Assembly (NCBI GenBank): GCA_018136815.1
Contig: CM030944.1
Coordinates: 1 to 64,000 of the forward strand
Length of the DNA stretch: 64,000 nucleotides
Direction of reading: 5' to 3'
Source: Isochrysis galbana
Lineage: Eukaryota > Haptophyta > Isochrysidales > Isochrysidaceae
In this document: in pieces, positions 10,013 to 20,406 of the stretch
Layout of the letters: each line of letters begins with the position of its first letter
How positions within the stretch are numbered: position 1 is the stretch's first letter
The notes under the pieces: model-generated
What the model was told of the DNA's origin: nothing
The model's database searches: none
Seen by the model: the letters and a program-made list of their open reading frames with translations, nothing else
Translations under genes and position numbers: made by a program

Positions 10013-11041
10013 ATGGTGGCGTCGACGCGGCGCAAGTCGGTCTCGTTTGTCGAGCCCGCCGATGAGCCGCCGCGCACACGCCGCAGCGGTGTGCTTGCGG
10101 CCGCCAACTCGCCGGCTGCAAAGTCTCCTGCACGCTCGGCGCTCAAGCGGTCCTCCAAGCTGCCCGGCTCGGTTGAGATAGACGGCGGCTTCAAATTCAA
10201 GCGGCGCAAGAACGCTGGCAAGTCCGCCCAGCAAGACCCACTCAGACCCGCCTCGCCACAGCCGGCCCCCACGCCTGCGGCGAGCAGGCCGCCCACGACA
10301 CCTGCACAGCGCTCCTCATCTCGAGTGCAGGATGTCCCGCTAGCCACCTCTCCGCAGCGTGAACCGCAGCTGCCGGAGCTCACACTCATCGTTTCCGGCG
10401 AGGAAAGTATCGGCTCCGAGATGGCTGTCGTGACCAATGAGCCCGCGCCAGGCACCATGGCACTGCGCGTCGAGCCGTCCCTCTCGGGTGCACCACCTGA
10501 GCTGCTGTATGCGCTTGTGGATGTCTGCCAAGAGTCGCAGCGCACTATGGACTCTCACGCTCCGCTGGCGGAGATCTGCATCGCAGAACTTGCGCGGACG
10601 GGTGTGCATGCTGCGCCGCCAACCGACGAAAATGCCTTGATGCGCGAGCGTGAGGATCTTTTGCGGCAGCGCATCGTGGACTTAACGAGGGCCTCTGAGG
10701 AGTGGGATGCAGCTGCTGATGTCGAAGCGCTAGTGCAACGCGCTGAGCTGAGCGTGCAGGAGACCGAGGCTGCAGAAGCGGAAGTCATGCTAGATCTTCC
10801 TCAGCCCCCGCCATTAGACGCGCAGGTTTCCGCTCTCGGCCTCCACCTAGCGCTATGCACAGATCAGATTGAACTGACTCTGCGCTCTGTTGAACACCTT
10901 TGTGCGCACGGCAAGGAAGCACAGCGACGACTAGCAAAGACTGTGCACAAACAAACGTTCCAGGGGTGCGTACCAATGCTTAGGCTTGTGAGCTTAGCGC
11001 CAGGACTGAGTGAGCTCAGACGTATGCTCATGATTCCTTGA
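10013..11041 (+). CDS. Possible DSN1/MIS13-like kinetochore subunit
   Basis: A 342-residue protein starting at ATG 10013 (the frame also opens at GTG 10007). The N-terminus is basic and disordered, with RRKSVSF resembling an Aurora-kinase site and SARSALKRSS-like stretches. Next come a short GGFKFKRR motif like the small conserved motif of DSN1/Mis13 proteins, a Pro-rich linker, and a helical C-terminal half (residues about 165-340) containing RQRIVDLTRASEEWDAA. That order is what DSN1 of the MIS12 complex shows. The match is by layout and short motifs only. It could instead be another coiled-coil chromatin protein. Confidence 0.35.
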   Translation: MVASTRRKSVSFVEPADEPPRTRRSGVLAAANSPAAKSPARSALKRSSKLPGSVEIDGGFKFKRRKNAGKSAQQDPLRPASPQPAPTPAASRPPTTPAQRSSSRVQDVPLATSPQREPQLPELTLIVSGEESIGSEMAVVTNEPAPGTMALRVEPSLSGAPPELLYALVDVCQESQRTMDSHAPLAEICIAELARTGVHAAPPTDENALMREREDLLRQRIVDLTRASEEWDAAADVEALVQRAELSVQETEAAEAEVMLDLPQPPPLDAQVSALGLHLALCTDQIELTLRSVEHLCAHGKEAQRRLAKTVHKQTFQGCVPMLRLVSLAPGLSELRRMLMIP

Positions 11042-11677
11042 ATTTTACTCATGTTTTGCCCCTCGATTACGCACCTGCAGGTACCTCGATGTCGAAAGGC
11101 CACAAGTGCTAATAAGGAGTGTGGCGGCGCGTTAACAAGGGGACTCAGGATTTTCAGTGGCACTGAATGCGCAATCGGATCGCACTAAGCCCCGACGTGA
11201 GCACCTCTGCATTTTCACCACCAGAAGTATGGAGGCGTATGACAAGGATTCGGATAATGAAAATAGATGTTCACCACCCTTGGCAGTCCGATTGGCTCTC
11301 ACAACTCACCGTGCAAGTACCTTCTCAACGCGGATCTTCTACCTGGGTTTGAAATGTGTTGCTCTCAGAATGCGAGCCTTCGGTGCTGCTGCTGCCGACG
11401 TGCTGTTTGATGCAGCACATGTAGGTAATGCGTGGTATTGTAGCATGAACTTGTGCGGCCAATGGCAAATTATGATGTGTGATCGACTAAACACTAGATG
11501 CTTTCGTGCTCCAATAGACAACCAAGCGATTGAAACCGGACCCATGTGGCTAATTCATTTAATTGCATCGAGTCATTGTCGAGATCTGAGATTGTTTGCT
11601 ATTCATCCGCGTCAGACTCACCACATGTTAGGGCGGTGAATCAGCAATCAGGGGCTTTTTAACCGTTTGAACGAGCA
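11042..11677. other. Intergenic, no gene seen
   Basis: Moderate GC with no convincing open frame. The longest plus-strand frame (about 11157-11639) has no domain or codon bias that I recognise. Confidence 0.5.
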
Positions 11678-11845
11678 CCAGCCGGAGATCATAAATAACC
11701 ACAGTTTATGATCTCGGAACGGGCGCAAAGTGCACAATGGCATCGGCAATGTCAAGAAGTGGGAATCGCCATCCATTCGCCTATCTGGGTACTAGAAACT
11801 AGAAAGCACCAGCTGCAAGACTTCAATCAACTATAGGAAGCCTAG
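11678..11845 (+). repeat. Dispersed repeat with an 11-bp hairpin, copy 1
   Basis: This segment is about 90 percent identical to 38164-38350. It begins with an inverted repeat, GAGATCATAAA and TTTATGATCTC separated by 9 bases, followed by a conserved stretch containing GGGCGCAAAGTGCACAATGG and CACCAGCTGCAAGACTTC. A third partial copy of the hairpin arm lies near 40717-40755. It is probably a SINE or the end of a larger element. Confidence 0.6.
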
Positions 11846-12407
11846 GCCGACAACATGTCGCATTCGCGAATCGACGCTCGTTAGTAGGGGTGGGGAGAGG
11901 GGAAGAAAAAGAAAACCCCTTCCATCCTTCCTAGAAGCGAATATTTTTTTCGTGAGGGAGGGCGAAGAATTCCTCTGCCGCTTCTTGTCTGCGGAGCGGA
12001 GGGATGGCGTCCGCCTCGCTCGAGGTGGTCGATCTCCACCACGCTCCTGTGGGCGTGTGGTAGCGCTGAAGGACGGCCCGAAGGACGCAGAAGGACACTG
12101 AAGGACGCTGCAGGACGCGCTGCGGGACACCGCTGAAGGACACGGGGGGGGCGCTGAGAGACGCTGGGAGACGCTGAGGGACGCTGGGGAACGCTGAGGG
12201 ACGCGCTGGGGGACTTTCGCGCGGGGGGTTGAGGGAAGAGAAGACGGCGTCTCAACGCGCGGACGCGGAAGAGAGAAGAGAGCCGCCGTCTCGGCGCGCG
12301 GAGGGGGGGGAAGCGGCGGAGGAGGGGAAGGGAATCTGCGGAGGGGGGGCCATAGCCGCGCGCGAGGCGAGAACATTAAAAGGTTTTTTTTTTGCTTCGC
12401 GCTCATC
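11846..12407. other. Repeat-derived spacer
   Basis: No gene. About 27 bases near 11855-11885 (ATTCGCGAATCGACGCTCG) recur in reverse orientation near 12.5 kb before the right end of the window, at about 62462-62488. Many short GGACGCTG-like units repeat at 12065-12210. T and G tracts follow. Confidence 0.4.
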
Positions 12408-12489
12408 AACTTTATAGTTAGACGCGATGGAGCGCGCCGGCGCGCCTCTCCTCTCCTTCGGGCCCCCCGCCGAGGGCGGCCCCTTCGTG
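12408..12489 (+). mobile_element. Hairpin-capped element 5' fragment
   Basis: AACT, loop TTAT, AGTT (12408-12419), ATG at 12427, then the palindrome GCGCGCC/GGCGCGC (12432-12445) and a short stretch very like 42843-42905. It abuts the Gypsy fossil on its right side. Confidence 0.65.
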
Positions 12490-15400
12490 GCGATAGGCTT
12501 CAGTAGTGCTCAAGTCCGTGCCAGTCGCTTTGAGAATTAGGTCAACTAATCGAGAGCAAAGATTCGAGCCGGCGTCGGTTCGAAGTTGGCGAGGGACTCC
12601 ATAACGAGATACGATGAGACGCATGAAGACGTCCAGACATTTTGCGGACGAGGGGTTACCGTTGCAAGGCTCAGCTTCAATCCAACGAGAGAGAGAATCG
12701 ACGAGATACTATGAGACGCATGAAGACGTCCAGACATTTTGCGGACGAGGGGTTACCGTTGCAAGGCTCAGCTTCAATCCAACGAGAGAGAGAATCGACG
12801 AAAACAATCAGCTTATCAAAACCGGAGCGGCCGGATACGAAATCGTGGGTGGGAGCCATCGAAAGAATATCGCAATAGACGACGTCGAAAGGATAGGATC
12901 CGATAGAAAGACCGGATGGATGGGCGAGCGGTCGCGGTAACGGTTTGCCAAGAGTGCATTCATGGCACTCTCGAACGTACTCCGATACAGAGGCGGATAG
13001 GCCAGGCCAGTAAACTCGAGAACGAAGTAGGGTAGTCATCCTTGTCGCACCTGGGTGACCAAGGTGGTCATGGTAGGCGCGGAGGTACGTGTCACGAAGG
13101 GACTCCGGAATGTATAAACGAAGAGGAGCCTCTTCCGCCTCTGAGGAGCGGTAGTAGAGTAGGCCATCGCGAAGCAGGAATCGGGACCTCTTCTTCGACG
13201 ACGAGCTAGAGTCGATCGAAGAGGAAGCTTTCGGAAGGATCGACTCGAGTTCAGAAATGATCGAGCTAGCGAACTCGTCGGTAGAGAGCGCTTGACGCAA
13301 TTCGTCGGCATGAGGCACGCCCACATCGAGATACGAGGAGGTAATCGACTCCGAAGATTCCGATGCTTGACGAGCGAGCCTATCGTTTGCTTGTTGGCGG
13401 CGAGCGGTGAGGGTGGATGAAGTAACCGCGGCGGCAACTATGTCGTGAATTTCGGAAGAATCGAAAGAATGGACGTCACTCTCCTCGAGATGGAGAGGAT
13501 CGTGATCGGGCTCGAGAGCAACTAGGCGGGATAAGCCGTCGGCGTCCCAGTGAGTGACTCCAGGTTTGTGCACGACGTCGAATCGATATTCGGCTAGCTT
13601 CAGGACCCATCGCATGAGGCGCGAGGCTGGACCACCGGTGACTTGATCTTTCATCGTGTGAAGCCAGCGCAAAGCTGAATGGTCTACGACGAGGGTGAAG
13701 TGGCGACCCCAAAGATAAGGCCTCCAATTTCGGATCGATTCTAGCGCTGCTAGAAGTTCGATTTCAGTAACTGTCCAATGGCGCTCAGCCGGACTCAAAC
13801 TACGACCGTAGTATGCAACAACGCGCTCTCTCCCTTCGTCGTCTTTCTGAGCAAGGACGCCGGCGATGCCGAGCTTGCTAGCACCGTCGGTCTTAACGAG
13901 GAAAGGACGGTCGTCTCGAGGAGGTGCGAGTACGGGTTCTTCACAGATAGCTTGCTTGAGATCTTCGATAGCCTGGCGACAGGCTTCTGTTTGCGACTCG
14001 ACCGGGACATCGCACCCTTTCCGCGTGAGAGCGGTTAACGGCGCTGCACGGATCGCAAAACGGCGTATAAAACGGCGGTAGTACGAGCACAGTCCAAGGA
14101 AAGAACGGACGGCTTCGATAGAGTTGATTTGGGTAGGGTCGATTTTCGAGACGGCTTCCACTTTCTTGGGATCCATCCGAAGACCTTCACGCGAAACAAC
14201 GTGGCCGAGATATTCAGCCGAGGTGGCAAAGAAAACGCATTTCGACATCTTGCAAGTGAGGCCCGCCCAGATGAGACGTTCCAAGACAAGATCAAGACGG
14301 TGTAACATTTGTTGGAATGACGACTCTTCCCTGGCCTGCAGCGAGTCACCTACGCCTGTCGACCAGGCGCCGACATCATCCAAGTATGGCATACAAATCT
14401 CCCATGCCAGCCCACCGAGAACGGCGTCCATGAGGCGGCACATATACGAGGGACCGGATTGAACACCAAAAGGCAAGTAATTGAACTCGTACTTGCCGCG
14501 ATGAGTAGTGAACGCGGTGATATGTTTATCGGACTCTTTGATCGGTATACCCCAGAAACCAGATGCCAGGTCCAGGGTGCAAAGGAATAGAGAATCAAGG
14601 TTGCCTTGGCCGGACGACAATCGGTCGATGGCTTCTACCGTGAGGGGAAGAGGGCTGTCCTCTAGACGAAGCTTGGAGTTGACGTCGCGATAATCTACGC
14701 AGAAACGTACGGAGCCATCCTTCTTAGTGACTAGCACGACTCGAGAGGCCCACGACGAATTTGATTTCCTAATGATGCCCGCGGACTCCATCTTGCAAAC
14801 TTCGTCCTCTATGATCTTCTCACCCTCTCGTCCAACTCTAGACGGTGCGTGGCGGTGAGCTTCGGCTCCGGGGTTGAGCGGTAGCTCTACCTCCATCACG
14901 TGAGTGTGATTCGGGTTGGTCGGGTCAATTGCGAAAGCAGCGATACGTCGGGCCAGTAGACGACGAACTTGTTCACGTTGGGGCATCGAGAGACGGCCTT
15001 TGGGGTCGATCTTGGCTGCCTCGAGGAGCTTACGCTGGTCCTCGTCGAGCGACTCAATCACATCCGGCGAGTTAACGGCCCCGACGCGGCGATATGTTCC
15101 AGCGTGAATTTTGAATCGAACCTGTAGCGAAGCTACAGGATGGAACGACGGAAGGTGTAGAGGTTTGGGGTCAGTGTTGACCACCGTAACCGCGATGGTG
15201 TGGTCGGAGTTCGACCTCTCCACTTGGGGAATGACGAGAGGAGAGCTATCGATCGTTTCACGCGTAGGGAGTCGGTCCACGAGCATGGCGCAGTCTTCGT
15301 GTTCTCGAAGAGCTAGCGGAATTCGGACGTGAAACGTTGCCCGATGATAGGCCGGGATCGTGATAGGTTCGTGGGTGTATAGGAGGTACTCGGAGCCACA

Positions 15401-18000
15401 TGATGCCGGCGCTTTGGCGGCAAACTCATCGGCCGTGCTGAAGAGAGGCTCGGTGACTAGCTGGTTGTCGTTTTTGGTGGCCTGCGGCCCTCGGAAGAAG
15501 TCAGTCGTGATTGGGTTCGCGGAGGTCGGACAGACCTGTGCACAAGTCATGCTGACAGGGACCACCGCTATCGGTGACGTCGAGACGCGAAAGATCGGCG
15601 GAGCGTCGGGGCTTGGACTGCCATTAACCTCAAGAGGAGCCACCGTGGATGGAGCACCGAGGGTGATAGAGCCGTCCGTGCTGTCGGAGGCGAGCTGAAT
15701 CGAAGCGGCGTGCGTAGCTAAGAAGTCGTTCCCGAGCAGCAGCATCGGGTTGCCTTCAATCACCATGAACGTATGACGAAAGAGAAATCCACCGACGGAG
15801 AAAACGATCCGAGCCTTGCCTCGCGTGATAAGAGGTAGGCCGTCTGGGCCATGGAGCGGTGTCACTACGGCTTGCGGCAGCCGCTCGACGCATGCGTCTT
15901 TGGGTAGGCTGGACAAGAGGGAAGTGGTCACGACCGACGGGCCAGCTCCGGTGTCAGCGAGTGTGCTGTTGACCGTGAGAGCGGAGTCGGCTAAGATAAC
16001 TCCTTCTTTGCCGGTAGCCTCGCCGGAGCGGCAGACCACTAGGTCTCGAACATATAGGCAATGCCTTGGGTAGGCAGATGGTAGGGTATCCACGACGCTA
16101 TCCGGTCGGTGCGCGGTCACGTGTGCGATGGTGTCGGACGGGGACGGGGTTGGTCGACAGCGTGGTTGCTCGGGTGAATTCGTCGTCATGGTGATCGTCG
16201 TCTCTTCGGGTAATCCGACTGCCGCTATCGTGGCAGAGGGTCTAGAGGCGTCGTCCTCGTTGGTAGCGGTGCAGGGTGATAGCTTGGGACTAGTGTATCC
16301 CAGGCCTCTCTTGTCGGTGGGGTGCCTCGGGTGGTCGGACATCTTTTCCCAGTCTTTCTCGAGACGAGCTTGGGCTTCTGTCTTGGGTCTTCGAACTAAT
16401 GAGGCTAGCTCTTCGGCGCGGATGCCTTTGGCTTCCACGAACTCGATCGGCGCTCGGACGGCAGCGGCGAGGTCGGATTCCTCGTCGGCGCCTCGTCCGG
16501 CTAGAGCTTGCGCTCTTATTTCGTCAGCGGTTTCGAGCGTGACGTTGGACCATTTCTGGTCCCCGTTCACTCCGAATGATTGCCATTGTTGGCGCCGCTT
16601 CCGGAGAGTCGTCGGCGTCGTCGGACGCGGCGAGCTCGCGCGTGCCGGAGGCGGGGCGGTCCATGGAGAGAATGGGTCGTGGAGAGTAGACTCGGAGGCG
16701 TAGAGTGGCGTGTCGTTGTCGTGGTTATCGTGGGTTTCTTTTTGGTCTTCGTGGTTGTCTGACTCGGGAGTAGCTGGACGGGAAACAACGGGGTCGGAAG
16801 AAACTTCACTAGATTCCCTCCCCCTCTCATAACGATGAAGAGCCGACCACGGCTCGTATGCGGTAGCCTCAGTCGAGCTAAGGGAAGGCCGGTCCGATAG
16901 GCTGCGCCGCGCGCAAGCGAGTAGCTCCAACGCGGACAGTTTCTTCGTCGATGGCTGGTCTCCCTGTTGGCTCAAATGTCGAAGAAGAACAGGCATCCAA
17001 TGGGTCGCCATCGCTCCAGCTACACCGACGTAGGTGCGGCTACGAAGAGCGCCACGGTGCGGTGAAGGAGAGAGGTTAGCCATGGCCGACTCACGGCCAT
17101 CCACGACGCAGGTTGGCTGGAGAGGCGGCAGCCCTTTGGTGAGGTACAACCCGGTGGCTTTCTGGTGTCCAGTGCCGTGCTCCCAGGGTTGGACGAATTG
17201 GGTCGGGGTCAACCCCCCGACTAAACGGCGAGCTTCCGCATGCATCCGAGGGTTCTCAACCGCTACAAACGGAGCAGTGGCGGAGGCCATTGACTTGAAG
17301 ACGCGGGCGGCCGACTCAAGAGCGGCACGACGTCCGGGTTCTTGGGAGAGCCATTGACTGCTGACGGCGGAGAGGTACGTGCAGGGCGGGTGGGCGATGA
17401 CTAGGTCCCAACCTAGGTTTTGGACATGAAGCGCGTCGCCTTGGAAGTGGGGCACGTAGTCAATCTCGGAAGGATACAAATCGCACGTAGCTACATCAGC
17501 TCCGGCGAGTAGGAACATGGAGGAGACGACGCCGCTAGTCTCACCAACGACGAGAACTCGTGGGGCGTGACAGCCAGAAGTCAGCCCGTCTTGGACTTGT
17601 TGACTCGTCTTCGTGAGCTCAGCGCAAAGCTCATCGAAGTGCTTGGGTAGCGCGGCGGCAGGCGAGGCTAAGGTGCCACTGCGCGGCCGGCGGAGCTCTT
17701 GGGCTGCCTCCGTGAGGTGCCGAGGTAATACCACCGCAGAGCCGCTCGCTCGTGCACGAAGAGAGGCGAGAGCGTGGAGAGCGGGTGACGGGGTATCATC
17801 GCGGGTGCCGACATCGGAGTTGTTTCGAGAGGAATCGAAGGACTGGATCGCGGACGCATTGATCGCTGCCACGCGCATGATGGCGGTGGCAGTGGTATCG
17901 AGAGGCAGGCAGTGCTTGGAGGCTGCGACCGGTGGCCGCGGCGACGTAGGACGAATAGAAGAAGACTCGGATATCGACGACGTGGAGACGGGCTCAGAGG
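12490..18000 (-). mobile_element. Ty3/Gypsy retroelement fossil with a methyltransferase domain
   Basis: A Metaviridae (Ty3/Gypsy)-type polyprotein on the minus strand. Parts in order: cytosine-methyltransferase-like domain (about 16979-17560), a long Ser/Thr/Pro-rich linker, retroviral-type aspartic protease with a DTGAGPS signature (about 15.9-16.0 kb), reverse transcriptase with a YLDD box (about 14.3-14.85 kb), RNase H (about 13.5-14.0 kb), and integrase zinc-binding and core parts (about 12.5-13.2 kb). The frame is still open where it meets the gap at 18001, so the 5' part, including any gag, is unseen. No LTR pair is visible, so age cannot be estimated. It looks broken, with about two or three breaks, and abuts a hairpin-capped fragment on its left. 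Confidence 0.85.
16979..17560 (-). other. Phage-type C5-cytosine methyltransferase-like domain
   Basis: Part of the Gypsy fossil. An AdoMet-binding strand-loop (VLVVGETSG) is followed by an acidic strand end (TCDLYP), then DLVIAHPPCTYLS with a Pro-Cys dipeptide like the catalytic motif IV, VAVENP like motif VI, and a downstream QPWEHG...TGLYLTKGLPPL stretch. From memory, that combination is typical of small phage and bacterial DNA cytosine methyltransferase-like proteins. Cytosine methyltransferases carried by retrotransposons are known from other algae and dinoflagellates, but those are of DNMT type. Confidence 0.65.
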
Positions 18001-18100
18001 NNNNNNNNNNNNNNNNNNNNNNNNNNNNNNNNNNNNNNNNNNNNNNNNNNNNNNNNNNNNNNNNNNNNNNNNNNNNNNNNNNNNNNNNNNNNNNNNNNNN
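18001..18100. other. Assembly gap (100 N)
   Basis: The round length suggests a placeholder of unknown true size. It separates the Gypsy fossil from the AT-rich island. Confidence 0.95.
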
Positions 18101-18249
18101 TACCCCAAGTCGCTTGCTTTCGGTTACTCATACGGGGAGGGGATCGAGCCCCGCCGGCCCAAAGCTGTCTTGCGGCTCTTTCCGACTCCTCGTCAGCGAT
18201 GATGCCTGGCTTGTGTGCACTCGACCCCATCCATCCCTCGAGGGGTCCG

Positions 18250-18930
18250 TCACACTCGTAAAGCAGCTTCAGCTCGTTTGAGGGTTTCAGTATTAGGTCT
18301 GACAAACAGTGCCTTCACGTCTGGATTTAGACTATTCATCCTACGCATATTTTTGAGTACATGTAGGTCCTTTGGTCGTCTTTTTGGTGATTGTGGTAAC
18401 GGTCGCTGTAGCAATTTGCATTCTTTCACCCATTTGATGTAGTTCGGGTCACACATGCGATCGACCTGGCAGAGCTTCTCGATTAATTTGGCGTGATCGA
18501 CACGCTCCTTCGTAGCATTCTTGTTATTGGATTCGGATGTTGAGAGCTTCTTGTTTTTCAACTTCGAGAGTATGGAGAGATCCGTTAAGTTGGCGGGTCT
18601 ATGGGTATCCTCTTCTGCTTGTTTCGGCTTGTTTCTGTCTGCGGGTATGGTCCTCTTCTGGTTGTGACAGAACTGCGCGGCGATGGGGTCCGGAATGTTG
18701 TCGCAGCTGTCGTTTCCTTTGATGCAGATTTCTTCTTGTGTGTATAATGGGGGAGGATACTGATCTTTTTTCCTCCACATGTCGTTCAGCACATTCTTAT
18801 TATGTTTGTCTACTTCTTGAATGAATGTCTGTGCGTGATTATTGACGGTCTGATATCCTTCCGCCAATTCTTGGATGAGTTGTTGCCTCATTTTGATTGC
18901 ATCCTGGATGCTTCGTTGTCTCTCGTCCAT
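18250..18930 (-). CDS. AT-rich coiled-coil ORF of unknown origin
   Basis: A 226-residue frame with ATG at 18930 (an upstream TTG also opens it). The protein is Lys/Asn/Gln-rich and helical, with a likely coiled coil at residues 3-50 (QQLIQELAEGYQTVNNHAQ) and a cluster of Cys residues near 70-90 and 150-160. I recognise no domain. Base composition is far more AT-rich than the flanking DNA, and codons end in A or T where neighbours end in G or C. This points to foreign, possibly virus-like, origin. A similar composition is seen at 55160-56158. Confidence 0.45.
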   Translation of the reverse strand: MDERQRSIQDAIKMRQQLIQELAEGYQTVNNHAQTFIQEVDKHNKNVLNDMWRKKDQYPPPLYTQEEICIKGNDSCDNIPDPIAAQFCHNQKRTIPADRNKPKQAEEDTHRPANLTDLSILSKLKNKKLSTSESNNKNATKERVDHAKLIEKLCQVDRMCDPNYIKWVKECKLLQRPLPQSPKRRPKDLHVLKNMRRMNSLNPDVKALFVRPNTETLKRAEAALRV

Positions 18931-19028
18931 AGTCAATTCTTGATGTGTCGGTGCTTACTGTAGTGCTTACAATTAATGAAAGGCACCTTTGTAGTTCCGA
19001 CTTTCTACAGGCGTGACGTCGGAGCTGA

Positions 19029-19340
19029 ACGCTTTTCCATATCTTATGGCGATGATTGAACGCTTCTCATTTGTGGTGGATGGTGGGGATTTAACGCTTC
19101 TCGTCTGTGGTGGAGGGTGGGGATTGAACGCTTCTCGTCTGTGGTGGAGGGTGGGGGATTGAACGCTTTTTCATATGTGATGGCGATGATTGAATGCTTC
19201 TCGTCTGTGGTGGAGGGTGGGGGATTGAACGCTTTTTCATATGTGATGGCGATGATTGAATGCTTCTCGTCTGTGGTGGAGGGTGGGGGATTGAACGCTT
19301 TTTCATATGTGATGGCGATGATTGAATGCTTCTCGCCTTA
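19029..19340 (+). repeat. 66-bp tandem repeat
   Basis: Three nearly identical 66-bp units start at 19141, 19207 and 19273, each containing GATTGAATGCTTCTCG and GGATTGAACGC. Degenerate partial units extend back to about 19029. Confidence 0.85.
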
Positions 19341-20406
19341 AACTCATGAGGCCTGCCCCTCCCTTCCCCCCAACGTGAGGCCCAAAGTAGTGTACATGGG
19401 CCGACCCCCCAGAACCGAAGGAAAAGGAACGAAGGGGGGAGCGCGGAAGGGCGGAGAGGGAGAGTAGTGGTAGTGGCATAGGCGCGATGGCGACGCGATA
19501 GTGTGCGAATGCGAGTCACTAGTACCATAGCGGGCACCTTCAAGAATGATTTTTTTTTGCAGAGCCGGAGCTGTTTGACACTAGAGATGGGCGATCGGCT
19601 CCTCAGGAAAGAGCGCGATCAGAGATCGATGGCCTGCCCCGGCAAGCACCGACAAGAGAGAGGCGGTGGCGCGGGCGTACCCCCTGTTTTGCCACCGTGT
19701 GAAGCCCCGATTTGCCCTCTCACTGCCTCTACTGTTGGTTGTGGACCCAGGTGAGTCTGCAGCTCACCATGCAAATCCGATGCCTCCTTTTGACATCTGA
19801 GTATTGGACTGGAGGTAGTATCTATATTAAGAACTTGTTGTCATTATCACTGTGCCGCGCGTGCAGCCAGCATTGCACCACCCAGTTCGCTAACTGCGCT
19901 AGCGAAGAGCCGCAACGCGTCATAAGCAACAATGGTAACAGCCACAATCACTTTAGGTTGCAGACATGCGCCCGCGGCCACCGCCAAGCATGAAGCTCGT
20001 GGAGCACAAGGGGCAACACAAATTGGACCTGAGCTCAACAATGGACAAGCATGGCTCACATGGGCTGAGCCGGGCAAACGCAGTGCGGCGGTGCGCCATC
20101 CGTGTGTTGGTTGAATCGTTATTGAAATGCACGGTGTTGATATTTTCAAATTGGACACGGAACGCCTTTGGAGAAGCGCACGACATATTCACGTCGCATC
20201 GGCTGCAACGCTGGTGCCTCAAGTGCAACGTTTGGTCCCGCCGCACCGCACCACTGCGAGAGTGCGGCATGGTTCTCGGGCTGGCCCGGTGTTCCTCGCT
20301 GAAGAGCGGGAAAGCCCAAGGCGTGCGACCCATGTCATGATGCAAACTCGCGTTGCTGTTGGCGCAAGAGTGCTCGAGGTCGTCCGATGGTCGCCTACAC
20401 CCGTGT
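19341..20406. other. Intergenic, no gene seen
   Basis: Mixed composition with no convincing coding frame. It is the 3' flank of the minus-strand transporter that ends at 20407. Confidence 0.5.
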
